Assembly (NCBI GenBank): GCA_964492185.1
Contig: CAZBJH010000074.1
Location: forward strand, 1-16,325
From: JAFGSZ01 sp964492185
GTDB lineage: Bacteria > Bacteroidota > Bacteroidia > Bacteroidales > UBA10428
Length of the DNA stretch: 16,325 nucleotides
Direction of reading: 5' to 3'
The translations under genes were made by a program, and so were the position numbers. Below are positions 6,603 to 14,680 of the stretch, piece after piece. Within the stretch, counting starts at the first letter, position 1. Each line of letters opens with the position of its first letter. The notes under the pieces are model-generated. The model was given only the letters and a program-made list of their open reading frames with translations, did not search any database and had not been told where the DNA came from.

Positions 6603-8018
6603 TCAATCCCACTCTCCCATCACTACTACCCTGGCGCTTTCGAGTATTTCCTTAACTTCATCCGTAGTTTCAGCCTCTGCATATATCCTCAGTAAAGGCA
6701 GTGTGCCCGAGGCTCTTATCATTAACCAGGTATTATCATTCAAATAAAACTTATATCCGTCCATTGCTTCTGTCCGCATCACTTCGAACCTGCCGAAACT
6801 ACTGTACTCCCCATTTTCACATTTTTCAAGCACTTTGTTTCTTAACTTTTTATCCGCTTCAAGGTCAAGTCTTTCATAGGCAAAACGCCCTGTTATTGAA
6901 TACACCTCGTTTAACAGTTCGCTGATTGATTTACCACTTTCTACCATCCATTGCCAGATAACCAATCCCATCCATATACCATCACGTTCAGGCAAAAACC
7001 CTTTTATTGATATGCCACCGGACTCTTCTCCGCCAACCAGAACATCCTCATTGATCATATACCTGGCCACATTCTTAAATCCTATCTTCACCCTTTCCAC
7101 CTCCAGTCCGTAATGGTCACATATCCTGTCTATTTTACCGGTACTTGAAAAACCCACTACAACCTTCCCGCTAAGGTTTTTATATCGTACCAGGTAATGA
7201 ATAAGCAGCAATATGATATGGTGTGAATCAATATAATTACCTTCACTATCATATAAAGCAATACGGTCAGCATCACCGTCAACAGCAAGTGCACAATCAA
7301 TATCTTTATTTTTTAAGATGTATTCTGCAAGTTCAAACAGATTTTTATGTACCGGTTCGGGGGGTATCCCCATAAATGTGGGGTTCAACTCACAATGAAA
7401 GTATTTAATGCCGGGAAATATCTTCTTCAGTACACTCTGTCCGCTACCATACATAGCATCAAAAGCAAAACACACCGATGAACCTGAAATTCCTTCAACA
7501 TCAAAATTATCATGAATATGCTTGATATAGATCGATTCGAGGTCAACATACTGTATCATACCCTGCTCCTGCAATTGATTCCAATTGAGCAGTTCAAGAT
7601 CGATCTCATACTCATCTGAGATCAGGTCCTCCACATCCTTCACATCCTTCTCCAGCATGGGCCCGCCGTATTCTCCTTTCAGCTTATAACCATTATATAC
7701 GGCCGGATCATGACTTGCAGTGATCATAATACCACATCGGGCCTTTAGTCTTACCACACCAAGGGATACCATAGGTGTGGATACAAACTTTTCAGGTATA
7801 TAAACACGAATACCCTTTGAGGCAAGGATCTTAGCAACTGCCTCCATAAACATCTCTCCCCCGAACCGGCAGTCATAACCAATAACAGCCGAAGGCGTTT
7901 TATACCTTTTTGTCAGCCAGGTAGCCGTGGCTGCAGCCACTTTTGAGACATTCGTTATTGTATAATCCTTTGCAATGATGGCACGCCAGCCATCCGTTCC
8001 AAAAACAATTTTATCCAT
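6603..8018 (-). CDS. Phosphoglucomutase/phosphomannomutase family protein
   Basis: This 471-residue alpha-D-phosphohexomutase interconverts sugar 1- and 6-phosphates in the cytosol, feeding glycan precursor pools. The four hallmark sites are in order: phosphoserine loop TASHDP (100-105, Ser102), metal-binding DGDADR (247-252), sugar-recognition GEESGG (330-335) and the phosphate-binding loop RASGTLPLLR (435-444). That last loop usually reads SGTEP, so Leu440 replaces the usual Glu. The N-terminus FGTDGWRAIIA is intact and supports the ATG start. The sequence type is unlike the usual GlmM, so phosphoglucomutase or phosphomannomutase activity is likelier, but substrate choice cannot be read reliably. 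It lies 79 bp downstream of mltG on the same strand. Confidence 0.9.
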   Translation of the reverse strand: MDKIVFGTDGWRAIIAKDYTITNVSKVAAATATWLTKRYKTPSAVIGYDCRFGGEMFMEAVAKILASKGIRVYIPEKFVSTPMVSLGVVRLKARCGIMITASHDPAVYNGYKLKGEYGGPMLEKDVKDVEDLISDEYEIDLELLNWNQLQEQGMIQYVDLESIYIKHIHDNFDVEGISGSSVCFAFDAMYGSGQSVLKKIFPGIKYFHCELNPTFMGIPPEPVHKNLFELAEYILKNKDIDCALAVDGDADRIALYDSEGNYIDSHHIILLLIHYLVRYKNLSGKVVVGFSSTGKIDRICDHYGLEVERVKIGFKNVARYMINEDVLVGGEESGGISIKGFLPERDGIWMGLVIWQWMVESGKSISELLNEVYSITGRFAYERLDLEADKKLRNKVLEKCENGEYSSFGRFEVMRTEAMDGYKFYLNDNTWLMIRASGTLPLLRIYAEAETTDEVKEILESARVVVMGEWD

Positions 8019-8097
8019 TTGACGGTTTGTTCAATCAGGTGTTTAATCGAATCGGAAAAATACTGTAATATTTTTAATGATTAAAAAAAACCTGTAC

Positions 8098-9144
8098 TTA
8101 TTTTAATATTTTCCGCCGGTTTAGCGCCTGCCTGTATAAACGTGCATTTTTGTTATGCTGATTCAGTGTTTTCGCAAAACGGTGATAACCTGAAAAATCC
8201 TCTTTTGCACAAAAATACAAATAATCATGATTTTTGTAATTCAATACAGCATCAATAGCCGCAACCGACGGAATTGATATCGGTCCCGGCGGTAATCCTG
8301 CATACCTGTATGTATTGTAGGGCGAATCAATGTGCAGGTGTTTATTTAAAACCCGCCTTACAGTGAAATCGCCAATGGCGAATTTAACCGTCGGGTCAGC
8401 CTGCAGCCTGATACCTTTCTTTAACCTGTTTATATATACTCCCGCGATCATATTCATCTCATCATCCCTGAATGTTTCTTCATCCACAATTGATGCAAGG
8501 GTGATCACTTCATTAGGTGTAAACCCCAAAGACTCTGCCTTTCTTAGCCGCTGTCTGTTCCAGAATTCGTTGTATTCATCATGCATGCGTAAAAGAAATT
8601 TCCTTGCCGATGTGTTCCAGTAAAACTCATACGTGTTTGGTATAAACATTCCTTTTATTGTCTGGCGGTTAAATCCAAGTTCGGAGACTATACTGTCATT
8701 ATAGATCAGTTCCAGTATTTCTTCTGCACCGGGTTCAATCTGCCGTGCCACAGTTTTAGCCAGCTCATGTTCAAAACGGATATTATGAAAAGTCAGCTCA
8801 ACCGGTTCCTGACGTCCCGAACGCAACAGATTCACCAGCTCATTATTGTTCATACCGTGTCTTATTTTGTACCGGCCGGAATACACATGATTCTCATAAT
8901 TTTTCTTTTTTGCAGTCCATAAAAAACTTTTATTGTCGATAATGAAATCTTCTTCATTAATTATCGATAATACATCCTGAAAACCGGATCCGGTAGGTAT
9001 ATAGATATAACTTATCCCGTCACCGTCAATCGATACATTGGGTTTGAAGACTTTTGAATAGATGGATATACCCTTAATACCAAGTAAAAGAAGCACTATA
9101 ATAATTACACCCAACAATATCTTTATTAACCTGCCTGCTGTCAT
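8098..9144 (-). CDS. mltG: Endolytic transglycosylase MltG (YceG-like)
   Basis: MltG is an inner-membrane lytic transglycosylase that cuts nascent peptidoglycan strands and is thought to set glycan length. The 348 residues contain a short cytoplasmic start, one N-terminal membrane helix (about 7-26), a LysM-like region (about 40-115) and the YceG catalytic domain. The catalytic motif is LASIVDEET (216-224), with the conserved Glu223. It is followed by IAGVYINRLKKGIRLQADPT (233-252) and GLPPGPISIPSVAAIDAVLN. The second Asp/Glu position of the motif varies in the family, so Asp221 is not alarming. The gene lies 207 bp downstream of the nfeD-type gene, with repeat copy D between them. The phosphohexomutase follows. 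Confidence 0.95.
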   Translation of the reverse strand: MTAGRLIKILLGVIIIVLLLLGIKGISIYSKVFKPNVSIDGDGISYIYIPTGSGFQDVLSIINEEDFIIDNKSFLWTAKKKNYENHVYSGRYKIRHGMNNNELVNLLRSGRQEPVELTFHNIRFEHELAKTVARQIEPGAEEILELIYNDSIVSELGFNRQTIKGMFIPNTYEFYWNTSARKFLLRMHDEYNEFWNRQRLRKAESLGFTPNEVITLASIVDEETFRDDEMNMIAGVYINRLKKGIRLQADPTVKFAIGDFTVRRVLNKHLHIDSPYNTYRYAGLPPGPISIPSVAAIDAVLNYKNHDYLYFCAKEDFSGYHRFAKTLNQHNKNARLYRQALNRRKILK

Positions 9145-9163
9145 ATCAACAACTATTCCTGTT

Positions 9164-9330
9164 TAGTGTCTGTCCATAAAGTCCCATTTGCCGCGTTACG
9201 CTTGTCCGAAAATTGCTCATTTACGAAAAGTAAACTCCGCGTTTCCGGACCGCGCGAGCCTTGCAAATGTAACCTTCTGAACAGACACATGTACGGTTAA
9301 ACATTTTTACTACTTTATTGACTGACTCTG
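9164..9330 (+). mobile_element. TA-bounded palindromic repeat, copy D (full length)
   Basis: This 167-bp copy equals copy B in length and is identical over the first 63 bases. It then differs at scattered positions only. Its right end has decayed (GACTGACTCTG instead of GACGGACACTA). It lies between the nfeD-type gene and mltG, with its left end 20 bp before the mltG start codon. Any nfeD-mltG read-through transcript would contain its hairpin in the leader of mltG. Confidence 0.85.
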
Positions 9331-9351
9331 TTTAATCAAATAACTTAATAT

Positions 9352-10758
9352 TTATACTTTTATTACATACAACTGTCCGGCTTCATCCCGTAAAACACGA
9401 ACTTTTTCACCTTTATCTATAAACCCGATCTCAGCCCTTGCATCATATATTTCCCCTTCAATCTCAACACGACCGGAAGGCCTGAGGACTGTGAAAGCAG
9501 TTCCGGATTTCCCTACCATCTGCTTTTGCATAATATTAATACCAATATATCCCTCATCCCTGTTCTGAACAGTATTTAAAGCAAGTCCCTTAAATGATTT
9601 GGTTGATGTAAACAAAAGTTTACTCAGATAAATAGATAATATAAAAGAAACAAATATTGAAAACACTACGAGAAAAAATGCCCTGAAAACCCTGTCCAAA
9701 GCTCCTACACCTTCATATTCAAAGGTGACATTGTCTACCATACTCATTGTCAGTCCGGCCACAACTAAAATAATACCGGCAATGCCGGCTACTCCAAAAC
9801 CCGGTATAACAAATATCTCGAGGGCAACAAGTATTATTCCGGCAATAAAAACCAGTATTTCCCAGTTTTGTGCAATCCCCTCGAGATACAGCGGGGCAAA
9901 ATATAACATGGCCGCAAGGATGGCCGCCCCAAGGGGAAATCCAATTCCGGGTGATTGTAATTCAAAATAAATACCTCCTATAATGATCATTATTAACAGG
10001 CTTTGTGCAACAGGACTTAATAATAACATTATGAACGATTCCAGTCCTGAAGGTTCATACCGTTCAATCCTGTAATTCGTTATACCTGCCATTTGTAATA
10101 CTTCGGGTATGTTTTTTGCCAGTCCTTCACAAAACCGCACCCTTACAGCTTCTTCGGCTGTCAGGGTGAGGACCTGACCTGAATCCACAATTCCTTCGAC
10201 CTTAAGCAGTGGATCAACCATTGCCTCGGCAATTTTAGGGTCACGGAACCAACGGACTATAGTATCATTACCGCTGATAATAGTATCCTTACCATGAGCT
10301 TCCGCTGTAGCACGCATGGTAGAACGCATAAAAGACTGGTATTTATCAGGTACAACCTCACCGGTCTGGTTAACAACAGTAGCCGCCCCGATACTGCCTC
10401 CGGGTCTCATATAAATGCTGTCTGCAGCAATAGAGATCAGGGCACCGGCTGAAATAGCCTGGTTATCTATAAATACGAACACGGGAATGGATGAATTCAA
10501 TATTGATGTCCTGATCGAATCGGCGATGTCGACCTGGCCTCCATACGTATTCATATGCAACAGGATATAATCCGCCTTAACCGATACCGCCTCTTCAAAA
10601 GCTTTTAGCGTTGTACGCCATACCGGTTTGGCAATCTGATCCATGATCTTAAAAACATAAACTATATTCTCATCGGTTTCAAACATAACTTGTTCTTCCT
10701 GTGCCTTACCGGAAGAAAACAGGATCAGAAATGCTAGTATGAAAATTGGTTTATACAT
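9352..10758 (-). CDS. NfeD-family membrane-bound ClpP-class serine protease
   Basis: This 468-residue protein matches the long NfeD type (NfeD1b-like). A signal peptide covers about 1-19 (FILAFLILFSSGKA). A ClpP/SppA-like protease domain covers about 25-230, with MNTYGGQVDIADSI and the nucleophile loop AISAGALISIAAD (Ser103). The likely catalytic lysine is in DKYQSFMR (Lys139). Four to six membrane segments lie between about 240 and 390. A C-terminal OB-fold NfeD domain begins with VGKSGTAFTVLRPSGRVEI. Characterised relatives cleave membrane-associated substrates with a Ser-Lys dyad and often work with a stomatin-like partner. No stomatin gene is visible in this window. A candidate promoter lies about 85 nt upstream. 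The gene is followed by repeat copy D and mltG. Confidence 0.93.
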   Translation of the reverse strand: MYKPIFILAFLILFSSGKAQEEQVMFETDENIVYVFKIMDQIAKPVWRTTLKAFEEAVSVKADYILLHMNTYGGQVDIADSIRTSILNSSIPVFVFIDNQAISAGALISIAADSIYMRPGGSIGAATVVNQTGEVVPDKYQSFMRSTMRATAEAHGKDTIISGNDTIVRWFRDPKIAEAMVDPLLKVEGIVDSGQVLTLTAEEAVRVRFCEGLAKNIPEVLQMAGITNYRIERYEPSGLESFIMLLLSPVAQSLLIMIIIGGIYFELQSPGIGFPLGAAILAAMLYFAPLYLEGIAQNWEILVFIAGIILVALEIFVIPGFGVAGIAGIILVVAGLTMSMVDNVTFEYEGVGALDRVFRAFFLVVFSIFVSFILSIYLSKLLFTSTKSFKGLALNTVQNRDEGYIGINIMQKQMVGKSGTAFTVLRPSGRVEIEGEIYDARAEIGFIDKGEKVRVLRDEAGQLYVIKV

Positions 10759-10770
10759 ATCCTGAACACT

Positions 10771-10790
10771 AATTTATTGACAGACTCTAA
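10771..10790 (-). repeat. Possible solo terminus of the TA-bounded repeat
   Basis: Read on the minus strand, TAGAGTCTGTCAATAAATTA matches the left terminus of the repeat family at about 16 of 20 positions. No further element sequence follows. It lies in the leader of the nfeD-type gene. It could be a decayed remnant or a chance match. Confidence 0.3.
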
Positions 10791-10842
10791 TTATGTTGTA
10801 ATATACATGATTTTTTCAATCTTAACGAAAAAAAATCGCGGT

Positions 10843-10850
10843 CAAATTTA
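10843..10850 (-). promoter_or_regulatory. Candidate nfeD-type gene promoter -7 box (TAAATTTG)
   Basis: On the minus strand TAAATTTG fits TAnnTTTG. It predicts a start near 10836 and a leader of about 78 nt that would include the solo repeat terminus. No clear -33 TTG is seen. Confidence 0.4.
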
Positions 10851-10999
10851 GTAATAATATTTCATCATCCCACTATAAGCTTCAACTGCCCTGAGTTCTC
10901 CAACTTGTATCGAGGGCACGGCACTCATGGAACAGAAGCAAAAATTTGATCATACACATGAAAACCCGGATCGAAAATCATGCTCTGTTGTTTTTTTTC

Positions 11000-11007
11000 T
11001 AACTTTG
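11000..11007 (+). promoter_or_regulatory. Candidate purB operon promoter -7 box (TAACTTTG)
   Basis: TAACTTTG fits TAnnTTTG and lies 30 nt before the ATG at 11038. The predicted start near 11014 is downstream of the alternative ATG at 10927, which argues for the shorter PurB. Confidence 0.5.
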
Positions 11008-11037
11008 TGGCTTTCTGCATTACAACAAACAAACAGA

Positions 11038-12381
11038 ATGAAGCTACAGGAACTAACGGCAATATCTCCCGTCGACGGCAGGTACCGGTCCAAAGTCAGT
11101 GAATTAGCCGTTTTCTTTTCAGAATTCGGTTTGATGAAATACAGGGTCTATGTCGAAATAGAGTATTTCATCGCTCTTTGTGAGATTCCGCTGCCGCAAC
11201 TTAATGATATCCCGGCGGAAAAGTATACCGTATTGCGCGGTATCGTTGACAACTTCTCAGTTGATAATGCGCGACATATAAAAGATATAGAAAAAACCAC
11301 CAATCATGATGTAAAGGCTGTAGAATATTTTGTTAAGGAGAAATTTAATTCTGTGGGTCTGGATAAACACAAAGAGTTTGTTCACTTCGGACTTACATCA
11401 CAAGATATTAACAATACAGCCGTACCCCTTTCATATAAACATGCCCTGGATAAAGTTTATTACAACCAGTTAAGCCAGGTAACCGATACGCTTGATACCC
11501 TGGCTAACGAATGGAGACAGGTTGTTATGCTGGCACGCACGCATGGCCAGCCGGCCTCTCCCACCCGGCTTGGTAAAGAGATCCTTGTTTTTTCGGAAAG
11601 GATAAATAAGCAACTGGTACAGCTTAGATCAATCCCGTTCTCAGCCAAGTTCGGCGGTGCCACAGGAAATATGAATGCCCATGTGATCGCTTATCCTCAG
11701 ATAGACTGGAATGGTTTTGCCACGAATTTTGTTAATTCGGTGTTGCAACTTCAACGTTCATACCCCACAACACAGATTGAGCATTACGATAACCTGGCTG
11801 CTTCTTTTGACGCATTGAAACGTATAAATACAATTCTTATTGATCTGTGTCGCGATATCTGGACTTATATTTCAATGGATTATTTTAAACAAAAGATCAA
11901 AAAAGGTGAGATAGGCTCATCAGCCATGCCGCATAAAGTAAATCCGATAGATTTTGAAAATGCCGAAGGCAACCTGGGAATGGCCAATGCTTTTTTTGAA
12001 CACCTTTCTGCAAAACTCCCCATATCAAGATTACAACGCGACCTTACCGATTCTACCGTCTTGAGGAATATAGGCGTGCCGCTTTCTCATACGATCATTG
12101 CCCTGCAATCAATAAGAAAAGGATTGGGTAAATTACTGCTAAATGAGGATGCACTGAAAGCCGATCTTGAAAAGAACTGGAGTGTAGTGGCAGAAGGTAT
12201 TCAGTCCGTGCTCAGGAGAGAAGGATATCCGAATCCTTATGAAGCCCTGCTTCAGCTCACACGTACAAACAAAAAGATCACTGCTGAAATAATTTCCGGC
12301 TTCATTGATTCGTTAAATATCGCTGACCGGGTTAAAGAAGAACTAAAACAGATAACACCATTTAATTACACCGGTAAGTAA
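11038..12381 (+). CDS. purB: Adenylosuccinate lyase
   Basis: PurB is a cytosolic homotetramer that catalyses two fumarate-releasing steps in purine synthesis: SAICAR to AICAR, and adenylosuccinate to AMP. The 447 residues match the E. coli-type enzyme from the first residues (MKLQELTAISPVDGRYRSKV). Key sites are TSQDI (120-124), RTHGQPASPT (167-176, with the catalytic His169) and the fumarase-superfamily signature GSSAMPHKVNP (293-303) bearing the catalytic serine loop. The frame stays open upstream to an ATG at 10927, but those 37 extra residues look non-homologous, and a candidate promoter falls inside them. I therefore chose 11038. The exporter gene starts 3 nt after the stop, so purB heads a four-gene operon. 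Confidence 0.96.
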   Translation: MKLQELTAISPVDGRYRSKVSELAVFFSEFGLMKYRVYVEIEYFIALCEIPLPQLNDIPAEKYTVLRGIVDNFSVDNARHIKDIEKTTNHDVKAVEYFVKEKFNSVGLDKHKEFVHFGLTSQDINNTAVPLSYKHALDKVYYNQLSQVTDTLDTLANEWRQVVMLARTHGQPASPTRLGKEILVFSERINKQLVQLRSIPFSAKFGGATGNMNAHVIAYPQIDWNGFATNFVNSVLQLQRSYPTTQIEHYDNLAASFDALKRINTILIDLCRDIWTYISMDYFKQKIKKGEIGSSAMPHKVNPIDFENAEGNLGMANAFFEHLSAKLPISRLQRDLTDSTVLRNIGVPLSHTIIALQSIRKGLGKLLLNEDALKADLEKNWSVVAEGIQSVLRREGYPNPYEALLQLTRTNKKITAEIISGFIDSLNIADRVKEELKQITPFNYTGK

Positions 12382-12384
12382 TTT

Positions 12385-14226
12385 ATGAAGGACGCGATAA
12401 AATTATTCCGCAGGTTTTTACCCCCATATAAAAGTATACTCGGATTAAATATCCTATTTAACCTGCTGGGTGCTGTTTTTGGTATTTTTTCATTTGTGGC
12501 GATGATACCAATACTTCGCATCTTACTGGATAAAGCAAAAACCGTACATACATACACGGATATTGATATTTCACTGATCCCTCTCAATATTCCCAAAGAT
12601 GATATAATGAACAACCTGTATGCTTTTATCGGCAACCTGTCAAAAACATACGGGGAAGTCAGCACCCTAATCTATATTGGTCTGTTCCTGATCCTGATGG
12701 TGTTGTTTAAAACGGGATTTACATTTCTGGCCAGCTTTTCAATGGTAAAGATCAGGAATAATGTCGTCCGTGATATCCGGAATAAAATGTATAAAAAGAT
12801 TGTACATCTTCCAATAGGATTTTTTTCGGAGGAAAGGAAAGGTGACATCATAGCACGCGTTACAGGCGATGTTACCGAAATAGAGCATTCCGTAATGACT
12901 TCACTGGATATGTTCTTTAAAAATCCTATTATCATTGTGATAACCATCATAGCAATGGTTTTCATGAGCTGGCAGCTTACCCTTTTTGTTTTTATCCTTT
13001 TTCCCATAGCAGGTGCCATCATCGGATTTATTGGTAAATCACTGAAAAAATCGTCATTAAAGGGACAAAACAAAATGGGGGAGATACTGTCAACTATTGA
13101 AGAAAGCCTTGGCGGCCTGCGAATAATCAAGGCTTTCAATGCTGAAAAAATCATGCAGGGTAAGCAGTCTCTCCAAAACAACCAGTATCGCAGGATCATG
13201 AACAAAGTAATGGGGCGCCACGCGCTGGCCAGTCCGACAAGTGAATTCCTGGGTACTGTTGTTATCGTTTCCGTTATGTGGTATGGCGGGAGCCTGATAC
13301 TTCATGAGCAAAGCCACCTTCAATTCGAGGAGTTTATTTATTATCTTGTCCTTTTCTATAACCTTATCAATCCCACCAAGGCTTTTTCAACAGCATTTTA
13401 TAATATACAAAAAGGGCTGGCATCCATGAATCGTATTGACATGGTGTTAAATACAAAAAACACGATTCAAAATTCATCCAAAGCTGCCCGTATCCAAAAA
13501 TTTGAAAAGCAAATTGAATATGATGGTGTTTGGTTCCGTTACAATACCGAGTATGTTCTTAAGGATATCAGCCTTACCATTAAAAAAGGCAGAACGGTCG
13601 CCCTTGTGGGGCAGTCCGGATCAGGTAAATCAACACTGGTCGACCTGCTGCCCAGGTTCTATGATGTTATTAAAGGAAGCATAAAGATTGATGGCATTGA
13701 TATCAGGGAAATTGAAATTACCCATCTCCGTGATCTGCTTGGTATTGTGAATCAGGAACCAATTCTTTTTAATGATTCATTTTTCAACAACATCGCTTTC
13801 GGAGCCGGATCGGCAACAATGGAAGAAGTTGTAGCTGCTGCAAAAGTCGCTAATGCCCATGAATTTATAATAACTACTGAAGAAGGGTATATGACCAATA
13901 TAGGTGACAGGGGCGGAAAATTATCGGGCGGTCAGCGTCAGCGTATAAGCATTGCACGGGCCGTATTGAAAAACCCCCCTATCCTTATCCTTGATGAGGC
14001 TACATCGGCACTGGATACCGAATCGGAAAGACTCGTGCAGGATGCTTTAACAAAACTAATGCAAAACCGGACCTCGATAGTGATCGCACATCGGTTATCA
14101 ACAATTATTCATGCTGATGAAATTTTTGTCCTTCACATGGGGGAGATTGTTGAACGCGGAGTGCATGATGAATTGCTCAGGGCAAACGGAGAATATAAAA
14201 AATACTATGAGCTACAATTCAACTGA
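12385..14226 (+). CDS. MsbA-like ABC exporter (fused permease-ATPase)
   Basis: This 613-residue half-transporter has an N-terminal six-helix membrane domain (about 15-345) and a C-terminal ATPase (about 375-613), and probably works as a homodimer. The membrane domain contains the coupling segment HLPIGFFSEERKGDIIARVT (141-160). The ATPase has Walker A GQSGSGKST (409-417), Q-loop Gln457, signature LSGGQ (513-517), Walker B LILDEA with catalytic Glu538, and switch His569. This is the layout of MsbA and related lipid or drug exporters. In Bacteroidota such genes are often annotated as lipid A exporters, but substrate choice cannot be read from the motifs. The gene follows purB by 3 nt and overlaps the GtrA-like gene by 20 nt. 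Confidence 0.93.
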   Translation: MKDAIKLFRRFLPPYKSILGLNILFNLLGAVFGIFSFVAMIPILRILLDKAKTVHTYTDIDISLIPLNIPKDDIMNNLYAFIGNLSKTYGEVSTLIYIGLFLILMVLFKTGFTFLASFSMVKIRNNVVRDIRNKMYKKIVHLPIGFFSEERKGDIIARVTGDVTEIEHSVMTSLDMFFKNPIIIVITIIAMVFMSWQLTLFVFILFPIAGAIIGFIGKSLKKSSLKGQNKMGEILSTIEESLGGLRIIKAFNAEKIMQGKQSLQNNQYRRIMNKVMGRHALASPTSEFLGTVVIVSVMWYGGSLILHEQSHLQFEEFIYYLVLFYNLINPTKAFSTAFYNIQKGLASMNRIDMVLNTKNTIQNSSKAARIQKFEKQIEYDGVWFRYNTEYVLKDISLTIKKGRTVALVGQSGSGKSTLVDLLPRFYDVIKGSIKIDGIDIREIEITHLRDLLGIVNQEPILFNDSFFNNIAFGAGSATMEEVVAAAKVANAHEFIITTEEGYMTNIGDRGGKLSGGQRQRISIARAVLKNPPILILDEATSALDTESERLVQDALTKLMQNRTSIVIAHRLSTIIHADEIFVLHMGEIVERGVHDELLRANGEYKKYYELQFN

Positions 14227-14680
14227 GAAGAAAGGCCGGAAATACCATCTTCATGAATGGCTGCTGGATTTCATTATTCCAAAAATAAAATTTGCAGCCA
14301 CCTCCGCGGTAGCTACTGCCGCTGATTATTTTCTTTACCTGGTTCTGGAGGCTTACCTGATGCCCCCGGTTCATGCGAACCTGGTATCACAAAGTGCAGG
14401 TATGGTGATAAATTTTATACTGCAACGAAAATTCGTTTTTATGCTGAAACGAAAATTATATGCAGCTTTCCTGTTATCTGTTCTCTTTTCGATCATTGGA
14501 ATCGGTCTTGGCACATCACTGATATATTTGCTTACCAGGATCATATTTTTTGATAGCCATCAATATATCACCAAAGCCATTGTTACCGGGATTATCTTTT
14601 TCTATAATTTTTATACAAAAAGGTTTGCGTTTGAAAAACAAACATTTTCAATGAAAAGGACCTATGACAAGACTCAATGA
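14207..14680 (+). CDS. GtrA-like membrane protein
   Basis: This 157-residue protein has a hydrophilic start (MSYNSTEKKGRKYHLHEWLL) and four hydrophobic segments near 29-48, 58-76, 86-108 and 121-138. The pattern KIKFAATSAVATAADYFLYL, then NFILQRKFVF and a closing NFYTKRFAFE, matches the GtrA family. Family members are thought to move or help flip polyprenyl-linked sugars across the inner membrane for glycan decoration. The frame is open further upstream, to an ATG at 14111 inside the exporter gene. I chose 14207 because it starts just before the family-like part and gives a 20-nt overlap typical of coupled genes. The next gene, a GT-C glycosyltransferase, overlaps by 17 nt and is a natural user of a flipped sugar carrier. 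Confidence 0.82.
   Translation: MSYNSTEKKGRKYHLHEWLLDFIIPKIKFAATSAVATAADYFLYLVLEAYLMPPVHANLVSQSAGMVINFILQRKFVFMLKRKLYAAFLLSVLFSIIGIGLGTSLIYLLTRIIFFDSHQYITKAIVTGIIFFYNFYTKRFAFEKQTFSMKRTYDKTQ

Noticed and set aside
8746..8830. Loss of the catalytic residue in MltG because the motif reads IVDEET rather than IVEKET
   Set aside because: The Glu before Thr is retained, and the first acidic position varies in the family, so the enzyme is probably active. The interval given here is only approximate.
10809..10838. GATTTTTT and AAAAAAAATC as a terminator hairpin
   Set aside because: The stem is almost wholly A-T pairs and lies upstream of both divergent genes, not at a gene end.
10927..11037. A 37-residue N-terminal extension of PurB beginning at the ATG at 10927
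   Set aside because: PurB proteins of this type begin at the MKLQELTAISPVDGRY-like segment, and a TAnnTTTG box lies inside the extension, so translation most likely starts at 11038.
14111..14206. A longer GtrA-like protein starting inside the exporter gene
   Set aside because: The extra 32 residues are out-of-frame reading of the exporter's conserved ATPase end and have no family-like character.
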